Shown: in pieces, positions 8,124 to 19,302 of the stretch
How positions within the stretch are numbered: position 1 is the stretch's first letter
How the letters are laid out: every line of letters starts with the position of its first letter
Origin: JAAZAI01 sp050942875
GTDB taxonomy: Bacteria; Verrucomicrobiota; Kiritimatiellia; RFP12; UBA3636
Assembly (NCBI GenBank): GCA_050942875.1
Contig: JBMNOD010000032.1
Span: forward strand, 1-37,327
Direction: 5' to 3'
Length of the DNA: 37,327 nucleotides
Position numbers and translations under genes: made by a program
Notes under the pieces: generated by a model
Database searches by the model: none
The model's input: the letters and a program-made list of their open reading frames with translations, nothing else
Told to the model about the DNA's origin: nothing

Positions 8124-9107
8124 ATGAACTTCCTCTGCCTTTGCATGTCGCCTGCGATCGATTCGACGATCACGCTCGAACGGCTTCCCCGTTCCGGGGA
8201 TGTCGTGAAGCTTGCGAAGGGCGCCGAGGTCGAGACGGTCGGCGGGAAGGGGCTCAATGTCGCGCGCTGGCTTGCGCGTCGCGGCGAATGCGTTGCGCTC
8301 GGCGGTCTGCTGGGCAGCGAGGGCGCGTCGCGCTTCGAGCGGGAGCTTGCCGCGAACGGCATTCGCGACGCGATGCTGCGCGTGCCGGGGCCGACGCGCA
8401 GGAACTGCATGTTCACATCGTCGGACGGGATGTTCAAGATGAACTGGCCCGCGTTTCCCGATCTCGCGTCCGACCAATGGAGCGACGCGCGGATCGAGGC
8501 GCTGCTTCTGGGCGAGGCGGCCGGGGCGGGGGAGGGCGCGGTGGCGATTTTGTCCGGCTCGCTTCCGCCGTCCGTGCCGTCGGGATTCTATGCGTCGTTT
8601 GCCCGGCGTCTTGCCGCACGCGGCGTCGAGGTCGCGCTTGATGCGTCGGGCGCGCCGCTTCGGCAGGGCGTCGCGGCGTGTCCGGCGATTCTCAAGCCCA
8701 ATCGCGACGAGGCGGCGGAGCTGCTCGGGATGGCGCTGGAGACGGAGGACGACCTTGTCCGAGCGCTTCGCACGATGCTCGACTTTTCGCCTGTCGTGAT
8801 CCTCTCCGATGGCGATGCCGGATGCTGGTTCGCCACGCGCGGCGAAAGCCCCTCCGCGCCGCGCGTGTGGCGCGTGCCGTCGCCGCGCGTTGACGTGATC
8901 GACACGACGGCGGCGGGCGATACGCTCCTGGCCGAGTTCTGCCACCGGTTTTATCCCGCGCGCGAACTCACCGAGGATGTCATGCGCTGGGCCGTCGCGG
9001 CCGGCTCGGCGGCGACGACGCGCCCCGGCGCCGAACCACCCGCCGCCGATCTCGTCGAGCGCCTGCATGGCGAGACGGTTGTTCACTCCTTTCTGGAAAT
9101 CAAATGA
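8124..9107 (+). CDS. PfkB-family sugar kinase (1-phosphofructokinase/tagatose-6-phosphate kinase-like)
   Basis: The product is 327 residues from ATG 8124. The N-terminus (CMSPAIDSTITLERL, GGKGLNVARWLARRG) matches the substrate-binding region of FruK/LacC-type kinases. The C-terminal PfkB signature is DTTAAGDTLLAEF, with Asp266 as catalytic base and the AAGD anion hole also seen in ribokinases. Residue LSGSLPPSVPSGFYA is likewise typical of FruK/LacC. The enzyme phosphorylates a sugar or sugar phosphate with ATP. Earlier in-frame start codons lie inside the dehydrogenase gene and would add residues unlike the family. The stop overlaps the next start by 4 nt. Confidence 0.85.
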   Translation: MNFLCLCMSPAIDSTITLERLPRSGDVVKLAKGAEVETVGGKGLNVARWLARRGECVALGGLLGSEGASRFERELAANGIRDAMLRVPGPTRRNCMFTSSDGMFKMNWPAFPDLASDQWSDARIEALLLGEAAGAGEGAVAILSGSLPPSVPSGFYASFARRLAARGVEVALDASGAPLRQGVAACPAILKPNRDEAAELLGMALETEDDLVRALRTMLDFSPVVILSDGDAGCWFATRGESPSAPRVWRVPSPRVDVIDTTAAGDTLLAEFCHRFYPARELTEDVMRWAVAAGSAATTRPGAEPPAADLVERLHGETVVHSFLEIK

Positions 9108-10921
9108 AATACAACTTATTCCGCTGCTCAACCATCGTTTTGCTTTCCGTCCTTGCTTTTGCCGTTCACGCAGGGCCGTTTCCATGTCCGACGCTTGACG
9201 TCCCCGCCGTCGAGGATGCCGCCTCCTGCTTTGGCCGCGCCCCGCTCGTGTCGGCTGCGGGCGGATGGACGTTTGTCTCGCCGACGAACGGCGTCGCGGA
9301 CCAGGCGACGACGTCGCCGACGGACGACGCGGATTTGTCGTATTTCTTCCGCTGCCGCCATGATTCCGGTGGACTGCTCGTCGAGGCTTTTGTGCGCGAC
9401 GACCACGTCGTCGCCGATTCATGCGAGCCCGGCGCCGTGTCGTGCCCCGCATGGGCCGACGACGCCGTCGAGATCTTCATCGATGGCGAGATGGCGCGCC
9501 TTCCCGACAGCCGCGCCGGCGGCGGCGTCCACCTCCGCCATGGCGGCGAGTTCGCGCTCGTCGCCAACGGCGCCGCCCAAAGCGATTTTTCCGGCGTGCC
9601 GCGCGGCTACCTTTCGCCGGCGCAAGCCTTTGGCGGCATGCTCCCGGCGAACAACTGGTGGACGGGCGAGGTGTTTCCGCTTCCCGGCGTCGGCTACGCG
9701 ACGCGCTTCTACATCCCGTGGAACTCGATGGGGCAGGCCAAAGCGCCTGACCGCATCGGGTTCACGATCTCGGTGCAGGACGACGACGATGGCGGCCGGC
9801 GCGAGCATGCGCTCTACTGGACCGGCAATCCCGAAAAGCCGCACATCGACGAGAGCGCCTACGGCATCCTCGTCTTGAAGCCGGGTAGTTCACGCTCGGC
9901 ATTTCCCGCCAGCCTGGGTTGGATCATCGCCACCGATTTTGTCGCGGCGGATGGCGCGACCGACGTGGCGGGTGCGTTGCAGTCGCTCATCGAGGCGAAT
10001 CCGAACCGGACGATCTTTTTCCCCGACGGCGTCTATCTGCTTTCCAAGCCGATTGCGACGCCGGCCGACCCGCGCCGCAGCGTGACGCTGCGCCTGTCGG
10101 ACAACGCCGTTCTCCGGGCGGCTCCCGGCTGGAATTCCGAGTTCTCCATGGTGCGCCTCGGCGGCATCCATCCGTTCAACGACAACCACAGGATCGGCAG
10201 CCAGTACGGCCTCTTCGGCGGCTACATCGACGGCGCCGGGGTCGCCAAGGGCGTCTCCATCGAATCGGGCCGCGAGACGCGCGTGCAGAACGTCTCCATC
10301 CGCAACGCGCTCGTGGGGCTCCACGTGTGGAAGGGCGCGAACGGCGGCTCGGCCGACTGCGACATCCGCGATGTCAACATCACCTGCAACAACGCCTATG
10401 ATTCGGTGGGGCTGTTCGTCCAGGCGCACGACAATTCGTTCATGAACATGCGCATCATGAACGCGCGGGTCGGCGTCCGCCTCAACGGCAGCGGCAACCT
10501 TCTCACGAAGATCCACCCGCTCGCCAACCGCGCGATGTTCTCGTTCTACGAGGACACGGTCGGCTTCGAGGACAACGCCGGCAACAACGGCTACGATCGC
10601 TGCTACGCCGACCAGTTCAGCACGGGCTGGCTGTTCGGGGCGAAGTGCCTTCCCTCGGATCTCGATGGCTGCCTGAGCTTCTGGTTCGACTCCACGCCGG
10701 GCCACCCCCACACGTCGCTCCGGAGCGTCGGGAAGTTCAATGCCATCGTCGACGACTTCTGGGCCGGCTTCCGCGATGGCAAGGCGACGAACGCCGTCCT
10801 CCTCATCGGCGAGCCCGGCGGCGAGGGGATCATCCGCGGCGTACGCACCCCCGTCAAGCACCACAACAACCCGAACGACGCATTCCGCCAGTATCTTCGT
10901 GGCAGCGTCCATTCGATGTAA
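9104..10921 (+). CDS. secreted CBM9-like plus pectate-lyase-type beta-helix protein
   Basis: This 605-residue protein starts with a signal peptide (residues 1-23, STIVLLSVLAFAVHA). Residues about 30-265 look like a CBM9/DOMON-type carbohydrate-binding sandwich (WADDAVEIFIDGE, TRFYIPWNSMG). From about residue 278 a right-handed parallel beta-helix begins with the pectate_lyase_3 pattern (DFVAADGATDVAGALQSLI, IFFPDGVYLLSKPI). Many Asn-rich turns follow (VQNVSIRNALVG, DVNITCNNAYDS). Such proteins act outside the cytoplasm on polysaccharides as lyases, hydrolases or epimerases. Catalytic residues cannot be assigned by eye, so a binding-only role is possible. It overlaps the kinase gene by 4 nt and precedes the GDPD gene by 5 nt. 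Confidence 0.8.
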   Translation: MKYNLFRCSTIVLLSVLAFAVHAGPFPCPTLDVPAVEDAASCFGRAPLVSAAGGWTFVSPTNGVADQATTSPTDDADLSYFFRCRHDSGGLLVEAFVRDDHVVADSCEPGAVSCPAWADDAVEIFIDGEMARLPDSRAGGGVHLRHGGEFALVANGAAQSDFSGVPRGYLSPAQAFGGMLPANNWWTGEVFPLPGVGYATRFYIPWNSMGQAKAPDRIGFTISVQDDDDGGRREHALYWTGNPEKPHIDESAYGILVLKPGSSRSAFPASLGWIIATDFVAADGATDVAGALQSLIEANPNRTIFFPDGVYLLSKPIATPADPRRSVTLRLSDNAVLRAAPGWNSEFSMVRLGGIHPFNDNHRIGSQYGLFGGYIDGAGVAKGVSIESGRETRVQNVSIRNALVGLHVWKGANGGSADCDIRDVNITCNNAYDSVGLFVQAHDNSFMNMRIMNARVGVRLNGSGNLLTKIHPLANRAMFSFYEDTVGFEDNAGNNGYDRCYADQFSTGWLFGAKCLPSDLDGCLSFWFDSTPGHPHTSLRSVGKFNAIVDDFWAGFRDGKATNAVLLIGEPGGEGIIRGVRTPVKHHNNPNDAFRQYLRGSVHSM

Positions 10922-10926
10922 AACGC

Positions 10927-11844
10927 ATGAAACCCACGTTCCCCCTTGCCGATCGCACCTCGCTTCTCCATCTTTCGCACGTCCACCGCGGCGGCGGGCT
11001 TCTGGAGCGCCCCGACAACACGCTCGACACCTTCCGCTGGTGCTGGGCGAACGGCTCCGCCCTCGAATGCGACTGCCGCCGCACGAAGGACGGCGTCGGC
11101 ATCATGCTCCACGACGCGACGCTGCGCCGCACGGCGCGCGGCATTTCGGAGGCGCTGGCGTCGAAAGACGTGTCGACGGAGCTGACGTGGGATGAAATCA
11201 AGGACATCGACGTCGGCTCCTACCTTTCGGACGCCTTTTCGCACCATCGCATTCCCTCGATCGAGCAAGTCTTCGAGGCGATGCGCGGCCATCCCACGTG
11301 GCTGTGCTTTGTGGACGAGAAGGGCGCGGGGCCCGCCTGCATCGCGGACAAGGCCCGCGCGGCGGGCGTTCTCGACCAGGTCTATTACACGGGCGCTTCC
11401 TGCGCGAAGGCGGTCGAGTGGACGGAAGCCGTGCCCGGCGGCAAGACGCTGCTGTGGATCGGCACCTGGCCGGTCCCCGCGCCCGATCACAACGAAGCGG
11501 AACTGGCGCGTTTCGAGGCGCATTTCGAGGGCGTGATGGACGAGGTTCGCGCCGGCGGCTTCCGGAGCGTCTCGGCGGTGTCCCTGCATTCGTACTACAA
11601 CCCGACTGCAAACGAGCCGTTCGCGCCCCGGACGTCGTACCTCAGGAAAATCATCGACGAATTCCATGCGCACGGCATTCCGGTCTGTTCCATTCCCTTC
11701 CGGGGCGGCGAGACGGAGGAGGTGTATTTCAAGCTCTTCGAGCTTGGCTGCGACGGCTTCTCCTCCGACTACCCGAGCGTGATGTTTTCAGTGATCCGGA
11801 AACTGCGTGAGGGAAACGCCAGTGGTTTGAAATTTGAAATTTGA
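10927..11844 (+). CDS. glycerophosphodiester phosphodiesterase family protein
   Basis: The 305-residue product carries the GDPD signature near its N-terminus: HRGGG, then PDNTLDTF (usually ENT), ECDCRRTKDG and MLHDATLRRT. These supply the His/Glu/Asp/His residues that bind a divalent metal and cut a phosphodiester. No signal peptide is seen, so it is likely cytoplasmic, unlike periplasmic GlpQ. ATG 10927 was chosen because upstream in-frame sequence belongs to the beta-helix gene in another frame. In this operon the substrate may be a glycerophospho- or sugar-phosphodiester linked to the imported glycan. That is inference. The gene ends in a TTTGAAA tandem repeat. Confidence 0.85.
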   Translation: MKPTFPLADRTSLLHLSHVHRGGGLLERPDNTLDTFRWCWANGSALECDCRRTKDGVGIMLHDATLRRTARGISEALASKDVSTELTWDEIKDIDVGSYLSDAFSHHRIPSIEQVFEAMRGHPTWLCFVDEKGAGPACIADKARAAGVLDQVYYTGASCAKAVEWTEAVPGGKTLLWIGTWPVPAPDHNEAELARFEAHFEGVMDEVRAGGFRSVSAVSLHSYYNPTANEPFAPRTSYLRKIIDEFHAHGIPVCSIPFRGGETEEVYFKLFELGCDGFSSDYPSVMFSVIRKLREGNASGLKFEI

Positions 11845-11845
11845 G
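11826..11845 (+). repeat. TTTGAAA tandem repeat at the operon end
   Basis: Two and a half copies of TTTGAAA form the last codons and stop of the GDPD gene. A related GTGAAATTTGAAATC lies at about 16613-16629 before ligA. The 106-bp gap after this gene, before the convergent radC stop, shows no other clear signal and no obvious terminator. Confidence 0.5.
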
Positions 11846-11951
11846 ACTGGGCTGTGGTGGATGGGCGAGGGTGGGGCGACGCCGTCCCGGCGAGCCGTCG
11901 TTCGGCAGCGCTTCAACCCGAGCGGCTTGGCTTTCAAGACAGGATTGCAGG

Positions 11952-12740
11952 TCAATCGAAGGCGAGGGCGCCGCTGCGGCGGATGCTGTGGAAGCCCGGG
12001 GGGAAGAGCTCGTCGTCGCCGACGATGACGTGGTCCGCCACGGGGATGGAGAGGATGCGTCCGGCCTCGACGAGGCGGCGGGTGACGTCGATGTCCTCCT
12101 TCGAGGGCGTGGGATCGCCCGAGGGGTGGTTGTGCGCCACGATCACCGAGGCGGCCGACCACTTGAGCGCCACGTTGAAGACCTCGCGGGGGTGGACGAG
12201 CGAGGAGTCGAGCGTGCCGCGCGTCACCTCCGTCATGGGGCCGCAAAGGCGGCACTTCTTGTCGAGCGGGAGGACGAAGAAGGATTCGCTGTCCACGCTC
12301 AGCTTGTAGCCCATCACCTTCGCATGGACGATTTCGGGATGGGTCATCAGGGACAAGTTGGTGGCGTGGTGCTGCGAGGCCTTGACGCGGCGGGCGATCT
12401 CCATCACGGCCGCGATCTGGATGGCCTTGACCTGGCCGATGCCGTCGTATTTCATCAAGTCGTGGATGCCGGCCTTGGCGAGCATGGCGAGGTTTTCGTA
12501 GTCCTTGAGCAGCGCCTGCGCCACGCTCAGGACGTTGTGGTTCTGGAAGCCCGACCCGAGGATGATCGCCAGCAGCTCGGCATCGGTCATCGGGAGGCCT
12601 TTGAGCATCTTTTCGCGCGGCTTCTGCGATTCGGCGACGTCGTCTTCGAGCTTGCGCGTCTTGTTCGGCCGCCGGGGGCTGAAGGTGGCGGCTTCGCGGA
12701 CGTTGCCGCGGTCGTTGCTTTCGTTCAACACATCATCCAT
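11952..12740 (-). CDS. radC: RadC family JAB-domain protein
   Basis: The product is 262 residues from ATG 12740, with a GAGGA ribosome-binding site about 8 nt before it. The N-terminal part has a helix-hairpin-helix-like stretch (LMKYDGIGQVKAIQIAA). The C-terminal part is the MPN+/JAB metalloprotein domain, with His203, His205 and a downstream Asp in HNHPSGDPTPSKED. RadC proteins have long been linked to DNA repair or transformation, but the activity is unproven. The first about 45 residues are a charged, non-conserved extension. It is the last gene of the minus-strand operon, 10 nt after the miaA stop. Confidence 0.93.
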   Translation of the reverse strand: MDDVLNESNDRGNVREAATFSPRRPNKTRKLEDDVAESQKPREKMLKGLPMTDAELLAIILGSGFQNHNVLSVAQALLKDYENLAMLAKAGIHDLMKYDGIGQVKAIQIAAVMEIARRVKASQHHATNLSLMTHPEIVHAKVMGYKLSVDSESFFVLPLDKKCRLCGPMTEVTRGTLDSSLVHPREVFNVALKWSAASVIVAHNHPSGDPTPSKEDIDVTRRLVEAGRILSIPVADHVIVGDDELFPPGFHSIRRSGALAFD

Positions 12741-12750
12741 GTCCGTGTCC

Positions 12751-13701
12751 TCACACTGCCACGGGCGTCTTGCCGCGGCGCTTCCAGATTTCAAGCACGT
12801 CGTCGGCGGCGTGCGCCACGTCGGCGGCGTCGGCCGGGCCTGCGGCCCACTCGACGTCGAGCTGGGTCCTGAACCACGTCCGCTGCCGCTTGGCGAGCTG
12901 GCGGGTGCGGCGGGCGATTTGTTCGGCGGCGTCCTGGCGCGTCAGGGCGCCGTCGAGCACGGCGGCGGCTTCGGCGTAGCCGATGCCCATGCCGGCGGTG
13001 GCTGAAAACTCGGGCCAGGTTTCGCGCAGCGCGGCCACTTCGTCGAGCAGTCCAACCTTGAACATTGACTCGATGCGCGCCGTGATGCGCGCCGACAGCA
13101 CGCCGGGCGTGATCGCGAGCCCGGCGACGACGCGGCCGCGGCAGGCGAGGCCGGCGCCGCCGGGCGCCGCGCCTGCCGAGAGGCGTTCGACGAGCCGGAC
13201 GAGCCGGCGCGGGTTCTCGGGGTCGGGGAGCCGCGCCGTCGCGCCGGGGTGAAGGGACTCGGCGCGTCGGCGCAGCGCTTCCGCGCCGCCTTCGCGCGCC
13301 AGCGCCTCGAGCCGCTTGCGCAGCGCGGGGTCGGCCGCCGGGGCGTCGAGGCCGCGTAGCAGCGCGTTGACGTAGAGCCCCGTGCCGCCCGCGACGATCA
13401 CGTCGCGGCCGCGCGCCTCGGCGTCGGCGAAGGCGGCGCGGGCGGATTCCAGCCAGGCGCCGACGCTGAAGTTCTCGCAGGGATCGGCCAGGTCGATGCC
13501 GTAGAAGGGGATGCCATGACGCTCTTCCGGCGTGGGCTTGGCCGTGCCGATGTCCATGCCGCGATAGACGAGCATGGAGTCGGCGGAGAGCACGACGGCG
13601 TCCATCCGTCGCGCCAGTTCGTTCGCGACGGCGGTCTTGCCGGTCGCCGTCGGACCGACGAGGATCCAGGCCCCGCGGCCGCTGACCGCCGCGGTGTTCA
13701 T
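12751..13701 (-). CDS. miaA: tRNA dimethylallyltransferase
   Basis: The 316-residue enzyme adds a dimethylallyl group to N6 of A37 in tRNAs reading UNN codons. The P-loop GPTATGKT is at residues 16-23. It is followed by the family signatures SADSMLVYRGMDIGTAKPT and AGGTGLYVNALLRG, and by a C-terminal GIGYAEAAAVLDG with RRTRQLAKRQRTWFR, which binds tRNA. Length is normal for the family. Its ATG overlaps the stop of the HAD gene by 4 nt, so the two are translationally coupled. Confidence 0.96.
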   Translation of the reverse strand: MNTAAVSGRGAWILVGPTATGKTAVANELARRMDAVVLSADSMLVYRGMDIGTAKPTPEERHGIPFYGIDLADPCENFSVGAWLESARAAFADAEARGRDVIVAGGTGLYVNALLRGLDAPAADPALRKRLEALAREGGAEALRRRAESLHPGATARLPDPENPRRLVRLVERLSAGAAPGGAGLACRGRVVAGLAITPGVLSARITARIESMFKVGLLDEVAALRETWPEFSATAGMGIGYAEAAAVLDGALTRQDAAEQIARRTRQLAKRQRTWFRTQLDVEWAAGPADAADVAHAADDVLEIWKRRGKTPVAV

Positions 13702-14348
13702 GCAGGATCAAAGACCTTGGGGTCGAACTTGGCGAGGTCGTCGAGAATGAGATCGGCCGCCGCCACGTCCTGTTTCGGGTGCAGAGGAAGCGCGAGGGCG
13801 ACGACCTTCATGCCGGCCGCCTTTCCGGCGGCGACGCCGACGGCGGAGTCCTCGAAGACGACGCAGTTCGCGGGCTTGACGCCGAAACGGTCCGCCGCCA
13901 TGAGGAAGCCGGAGGGGTGCGGCTTGCCGAAGGGGTAGTCCTCGGCGCCCAGGTAGAAGGCGACTTCCCCGGCCGCGTCCATGATGTCGACGGCGTCGGC
14001 GATGTGCTGGCGTGGCGACCCCGACACGATGCAGCAAGGCGCGGTCTTCGCGAGCCGGCGAAGCAGCGCGACGGATCCGGGGATTCGCACATCGGCGCGG
14101 CCGCGGACTTTGTAGAAGAAGGCGTCGAGTTCGGCCTGCATCGTCAAGAGCCCCATGTCGAGTTCGGGGAAGGCGTCGACGATATCCGCATAGACATCGG
14201 TCCAGGATCGTCCGTAAACGATGGACATGGCGAATTCCCGCGGGACGTCGTGTCCCTTGGCGAGCAGGTAGTCATGGGTGGCCTCGACCCAGACGATCTC
14301 CGTGTCGAGCAGGGTGCCGTCGAGGTCAAAAACATAAGCGCGGGTCAT
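13698..14348 (-). CDS. HAD-family phosphatase/phosphomutase-like hydrolase
   Basis: The 216-residue protein has the HAD nucleophile motif DLDGTLLDT (Asp8, Asp10), motif II VSGSP, Lys in FGKPHPSGF and motif IV VFEDSAVGVAAGKAAG. The alpha-helical cap between motifs I and II places it in the beta-phosphoglucomutase/phosphoglycolate phosphatase group. It is soluble and cytoplasmic and probably dephosphorylates a small sugar phosphate. The exact substrate cannot be told. It overlaps the genes on both sides by 4 nt. Confidence 0.88.
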   Translation of the reverse strand: MTRAYVFDLDGTLLDTEIVWVEATHDYLLAKGHDVPREFAMSIVYGRSWTDVYADIVDAFPELDMGLLTMQAELDAFFYKVRGRADVRIPGSVALLRRLAKTAPCCIVSGSPRQHIADAVDIMDAAGEVAFYLGAEDYPFGKPHPSGFLMAADRFGVKPANCVVFEDSAVGVAAGKAAGMKVVALALPLHPKQDVAAADLILDDLAKFDPKVFDPA

Positions 14349-16498
14349 GGTGTTCCTTTGTCTTCCCCGCCAGCGGCGGAAGAGGGCAGCATTTCAGGCG
14401 AAAACCGGGTGGTTGGCTTTGGCGGCTCGGGTGTGACCGTGGTCGCGGCCTTGTCGCGCCAGTAGCGGGCTTCGAGCGGCGCGGGCTTTCCGTCCTGGGC
14501 GCCCTCGCCGGAATCGCAGAGCGCGGCCAGCGAGAGCATGGCCTTGACGTTGCCGAGCTTGGCCGAACGCTCGTACCAGATGCGGGCGGCGCCGGCCGAG
14601 GCGGGGGTGCCGCGTCCGGCGGCGAACTTGTCTGCCATGCGCCGCTGGACTTCGGCGCGCAGCGTGGGATCGACGGCGTCGTTTGAAGCGAGTTGCCGAA
14701 GCCATGAAAGCGCGGAAGATTCGTTCTTTTCGACGAGCACGCCTTGTTCGTGCAGTTCCGATATGAGGAGCACCGATTCGGCGTGGCCCGAAGCCGCCGC
14801 GTTTTGCAGGAGCTTGGCGAGGGCGGCATCGTCGTTTTTGAATCCTCGGCCTTCGCGCACGAATCGGATGATCCGCTCGATGGCGTCGAACTGGGTTGTC
14901 GTCCACTGGGCGGGAGCGCCGAACGCGGCGCGCCAGCAGTTCAGCGCGCGGCGGTCGTTCTCCGGTTTGGGCCCCGTTCCGCAGGCGGCATGCCAGTCGC
15001 CGAGCAGGATGCCGGCGTCGGCATGGCCCTGGGCGATGGCGCGCTCAAGGGAGGCGATCGCCGCCGGGGCGTCGGGCGGCCCGTCGAGGCCGAGCAATTG
15101 GACGTAGCCGTGCCAGTAGGCGGCGGCGGGGTCGGTTTGCGCAAGGCGCTTGAGCGCCTCGATCTGCGGATCGAGGATCTGGCTGGCGTGCACGCGCGCC
15201 GCGGGATCGCGAACGTCTTGGAGCAGCGTCATGATCGCCAGCCGGGCGGTCGCGAGGGGGTCGCCGTGTTCGGAAGCGGTCTGGAGCTGTTCGATCGAGT
15301 AGTCGTCGATGCGCTCAGGAAAACCCTGGAGCGCAGCCTCCGCAGATTTGTCTTCGATGATCGTGATGGCAGAATAGCGTTCGGCTGAGGTAATCCGTGC
15401 TTGTGAACGGCTCTGGTTTTCAAGGTGTTTCATGCCAAAGAAAACGCCGACGCCTACACCGACAATTCCCGCAAACATGAGGCCGATCCGCAATGCCATG
15501 CCTACAATTTGGCCCATGCTGGAAGTGGAGTTGAACGCCCGGTAGTCGCGCTTCTTGGAACGATGGCGCGTCGAGCGGCGTCGGCGGACGGCGTCGGCGG
15601 GGCGGGTTGGAGCCGCCGCGGTCTTTGTCTCGCCTGGGGGGGGGGGCTGTTGTTTGTCGAGGCGGTCCTTGCGGGGCTCTCTGGCATTCTTGAAGGCATC
15701 GCACACGGCTTCATGCAGCGCACCGCCATCGGCATACGTCCTGCCTGCGACCAGTTCGCTCGCAATGGCGGCCAGCGCATTGTCAAGCCGGGCGTTTCGC
15801 GTGGAGTCTGACGCCGCAAGCAACGTCTCGATCAATTCGCCAAGCTGACGGAGATTCCGGGCGATCGTCCCCGTGGCGTGCGTTTCGGGGAAGGCGTAGT
15901 AGCGAAGCCGGGCGACCAAGCTCGAGTCGCGATAGGGTCGATCCAGAAAAACAGTGTCGGCGGAGATTTCTTCAGCGACGCATCCATGGGCATGCAAGTG
16001 GCTCAGCGCCTCTGTCAGGTCGCCGATGATGAGGTTGCGATCCTTCGCGGCCAAGCGGTTCCCTGTGGATGCGAGAAATTCGAGGAGCGAGCCGAGGGTC
16101 GGGAAATAAACGTCTGGAGCATCCTCGTCCGTTTCTTCGCTGGGCTTTTCAGGAGGCGGAGGAACCGATTCGGTCACCCAGTCCGGCGCACCATCGCTGT
16201 GCTCGGAGCGGATCCAGGCGATGCCGTCGTTTTCTCCACAGGCAAAATAAGAAAAGAGGCAGGGGTGGCGCAACGTGGCCGTTGTCTTGACAAGGGCCCC
16301 GTAGTCCTGCAACGTTGCCGTTCCAGGCTCGCCAGAGGCGACGTTGATGTCGTAGATGCGATTCGTCGTGCCAAACACAACGGCGTAGCGGTCGCCCAAC
16401 ACGGGGTCCGTGCACATGAACTGACGGATGCCATGTTTTCCGAGGATTGCTCCCGGCTTGATTTTCTCCGCATGCCCGCCAGTGGGAGTTTCGTTCAT
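14345..16498 (-). CDS. degenerate protein-kinase-like membrane protein with Sel1-type repeats
   Basis: The product is 717 residues from ATG 16498; an ATG at 16534 would add 12 residues. Residues about 10-290 resemble a Ser/Thr kinase fold in outline (a YAVVFGTTN beta-lobe, then GDLTEALSHLHAHGCVAEEIS in place of the HRD loop), but no VAIK lysine, HRD aspartate or DFG is recognisable, so it is probably a pseudokinase. A basic, Pro-rich linker leads to one transmembrane helix (residues about 334-356, IGLMFAGIVGVGVGVFFGM). The outer or C-terminal half consists of Sel1/TPR-like helical repeats (AAYWHGYVQLLG, ILLGDWHAACGTG, ESVLLISELHEQG, AMLSLAALCDSGEG). Such architecture suggests a signalling or assembly scaffold. 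It is the first gene of the operon with HAD, miaA and radC. Confidence 0.72.
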   Translation of the reverse strand: MNETPTGGHAEKIKPGAILGKHGIRQFMCTDPVLGDRYAVVFGTTNRIYDINVASGEPGTATLQDYGALVKTTATLRHPCLFSYFACGENDGIAWIRSEHSDGAPDWVTESVPPPPEKPSEETDEDAPDVYFPTLGSLLEFLASTGNRLAAKDRNLIIGDLTEALSHLHAHGCVAEEISADTVFLDRPYRDSSLVARLRYYAFPETHATGTIARNLRQLGELIETLLAASDSTRNARLDNALAAIASELVAGRTYADGGALHEAVCDAFKNAREPRKDRLDKQQPPPPGETKTAAAPTRPADAVRRRRSTRHRSKKRDYRAFNSTSSMGQIVGMALRIGLMFAGIVGVGVGVFFGMKHLENQSRSQARITSAERYSAITIIEDKSAEAALQGFPERIDDYSIEQLQTASEHGDPLATARLAIMTLLQDVRDPAARVHASQILDPQIEALKRLAQTDPAAAYWHGYVQLLGLDGPPDAPAAIASLERAIAQGHADAGILLGDWHAACGTGPKPENDRRALNCWRAAFGAPAQWTTTQFDAIERIIRFVREGRGFKNDDAALAKLLQNAAASGHAESVLLISELHEQGVLVEKNESSALSWLRQLASNDAVDPTLRAEVQRRMADKFAAGRGTPASAGAARIWYERSAKLGNVKAMLSLAALCDSGEGAQDGKPAPLEARYWRDKAATTVTPEPPKPTTRFSPEMLPSSAAGGEDKGTP

Positions 16499-16728
16499 GG
16501 TTTCGTTCTTTTCCTGCCTGTTGTCACCTTGCATTGTCGATCGTCATGCCGCCTCATGGCCCATCATATAGAGCCGCGATTCTACCACAGCCGCCAGGGT
16601 GAATCAAGAAAAGGTGAAATTTGAAATCTCCGGTGCGGCTGCGCCGAATGCCATCCTTCATGAACGACATGGCACGCGCTGGCGCAAAAGGCGTGAAATC
16701 CGAGTGGAATCATGGTACCATTCACGGC
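16499..16728. other. divergent intergenic region
   Basis: This 230-bp region separates the minus-strand operon from ligA. It probably holds both promoters, but no clear pair of boxes was found. A perfect palindrome ATGGTACCAT at 16712-16721 lies 7 nt before the ligA start, where a ribosome-binding site would be expected and none is seen. A possible longer minus-strand start (ATG 16534) falls here. Confidence 0.4.
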
Positions 16729-19146
<2,418 letters not shown>

Positions 19147-19174
19147 GCAACTTACGGTTCGCACAAGGTCTTGC

Positions 19175-19203
19175 TTGACAGGGTGGGGCGGGGGGTGTAT
19201 GTT
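19175..19203 (+). promoter_or_regulatory. sigma-70-type promoter of the GH2-type gene
   Basis: A perfect -35 box TTGACA (19175-19180) is followed after 17 nt by TATGTT (19198-19203), within a G-rich spacer. Transcription would begin near 19210, about 90 nt before ATG 19303. This is the clearest promoter in the window. Confidence 0.55.
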
Positions 19204-19224
19204 GTGGGGCATGCCTAAAATGAG

Positions 19225-19239
19225 GGTTGTTTCACAACC
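19225..19239 (+). other. small stem-loop in the GH2-type gene leader
   Basis: GGTTGT-TTC-ACAACC can form a 6-bp hairpin in the 5' leader between the predicted promoter and the start codon. It may be chance; no riboswitch family is recognised. Confidence 0.25.
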
Positions 19240-19302
19240 TTTCGGCTGGCTGCAAGCCCTCGTTTGAATGTCGGGAACCAAAAAACACACAGGAAAACAA
19301 CG

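Noticed and set aside
6749..8437. Long minus-strand frame antisense to the dehydrogenase and kinase genes.
   Set aside because: No motif is visible, composition is biased, and both sense genes are well supported.
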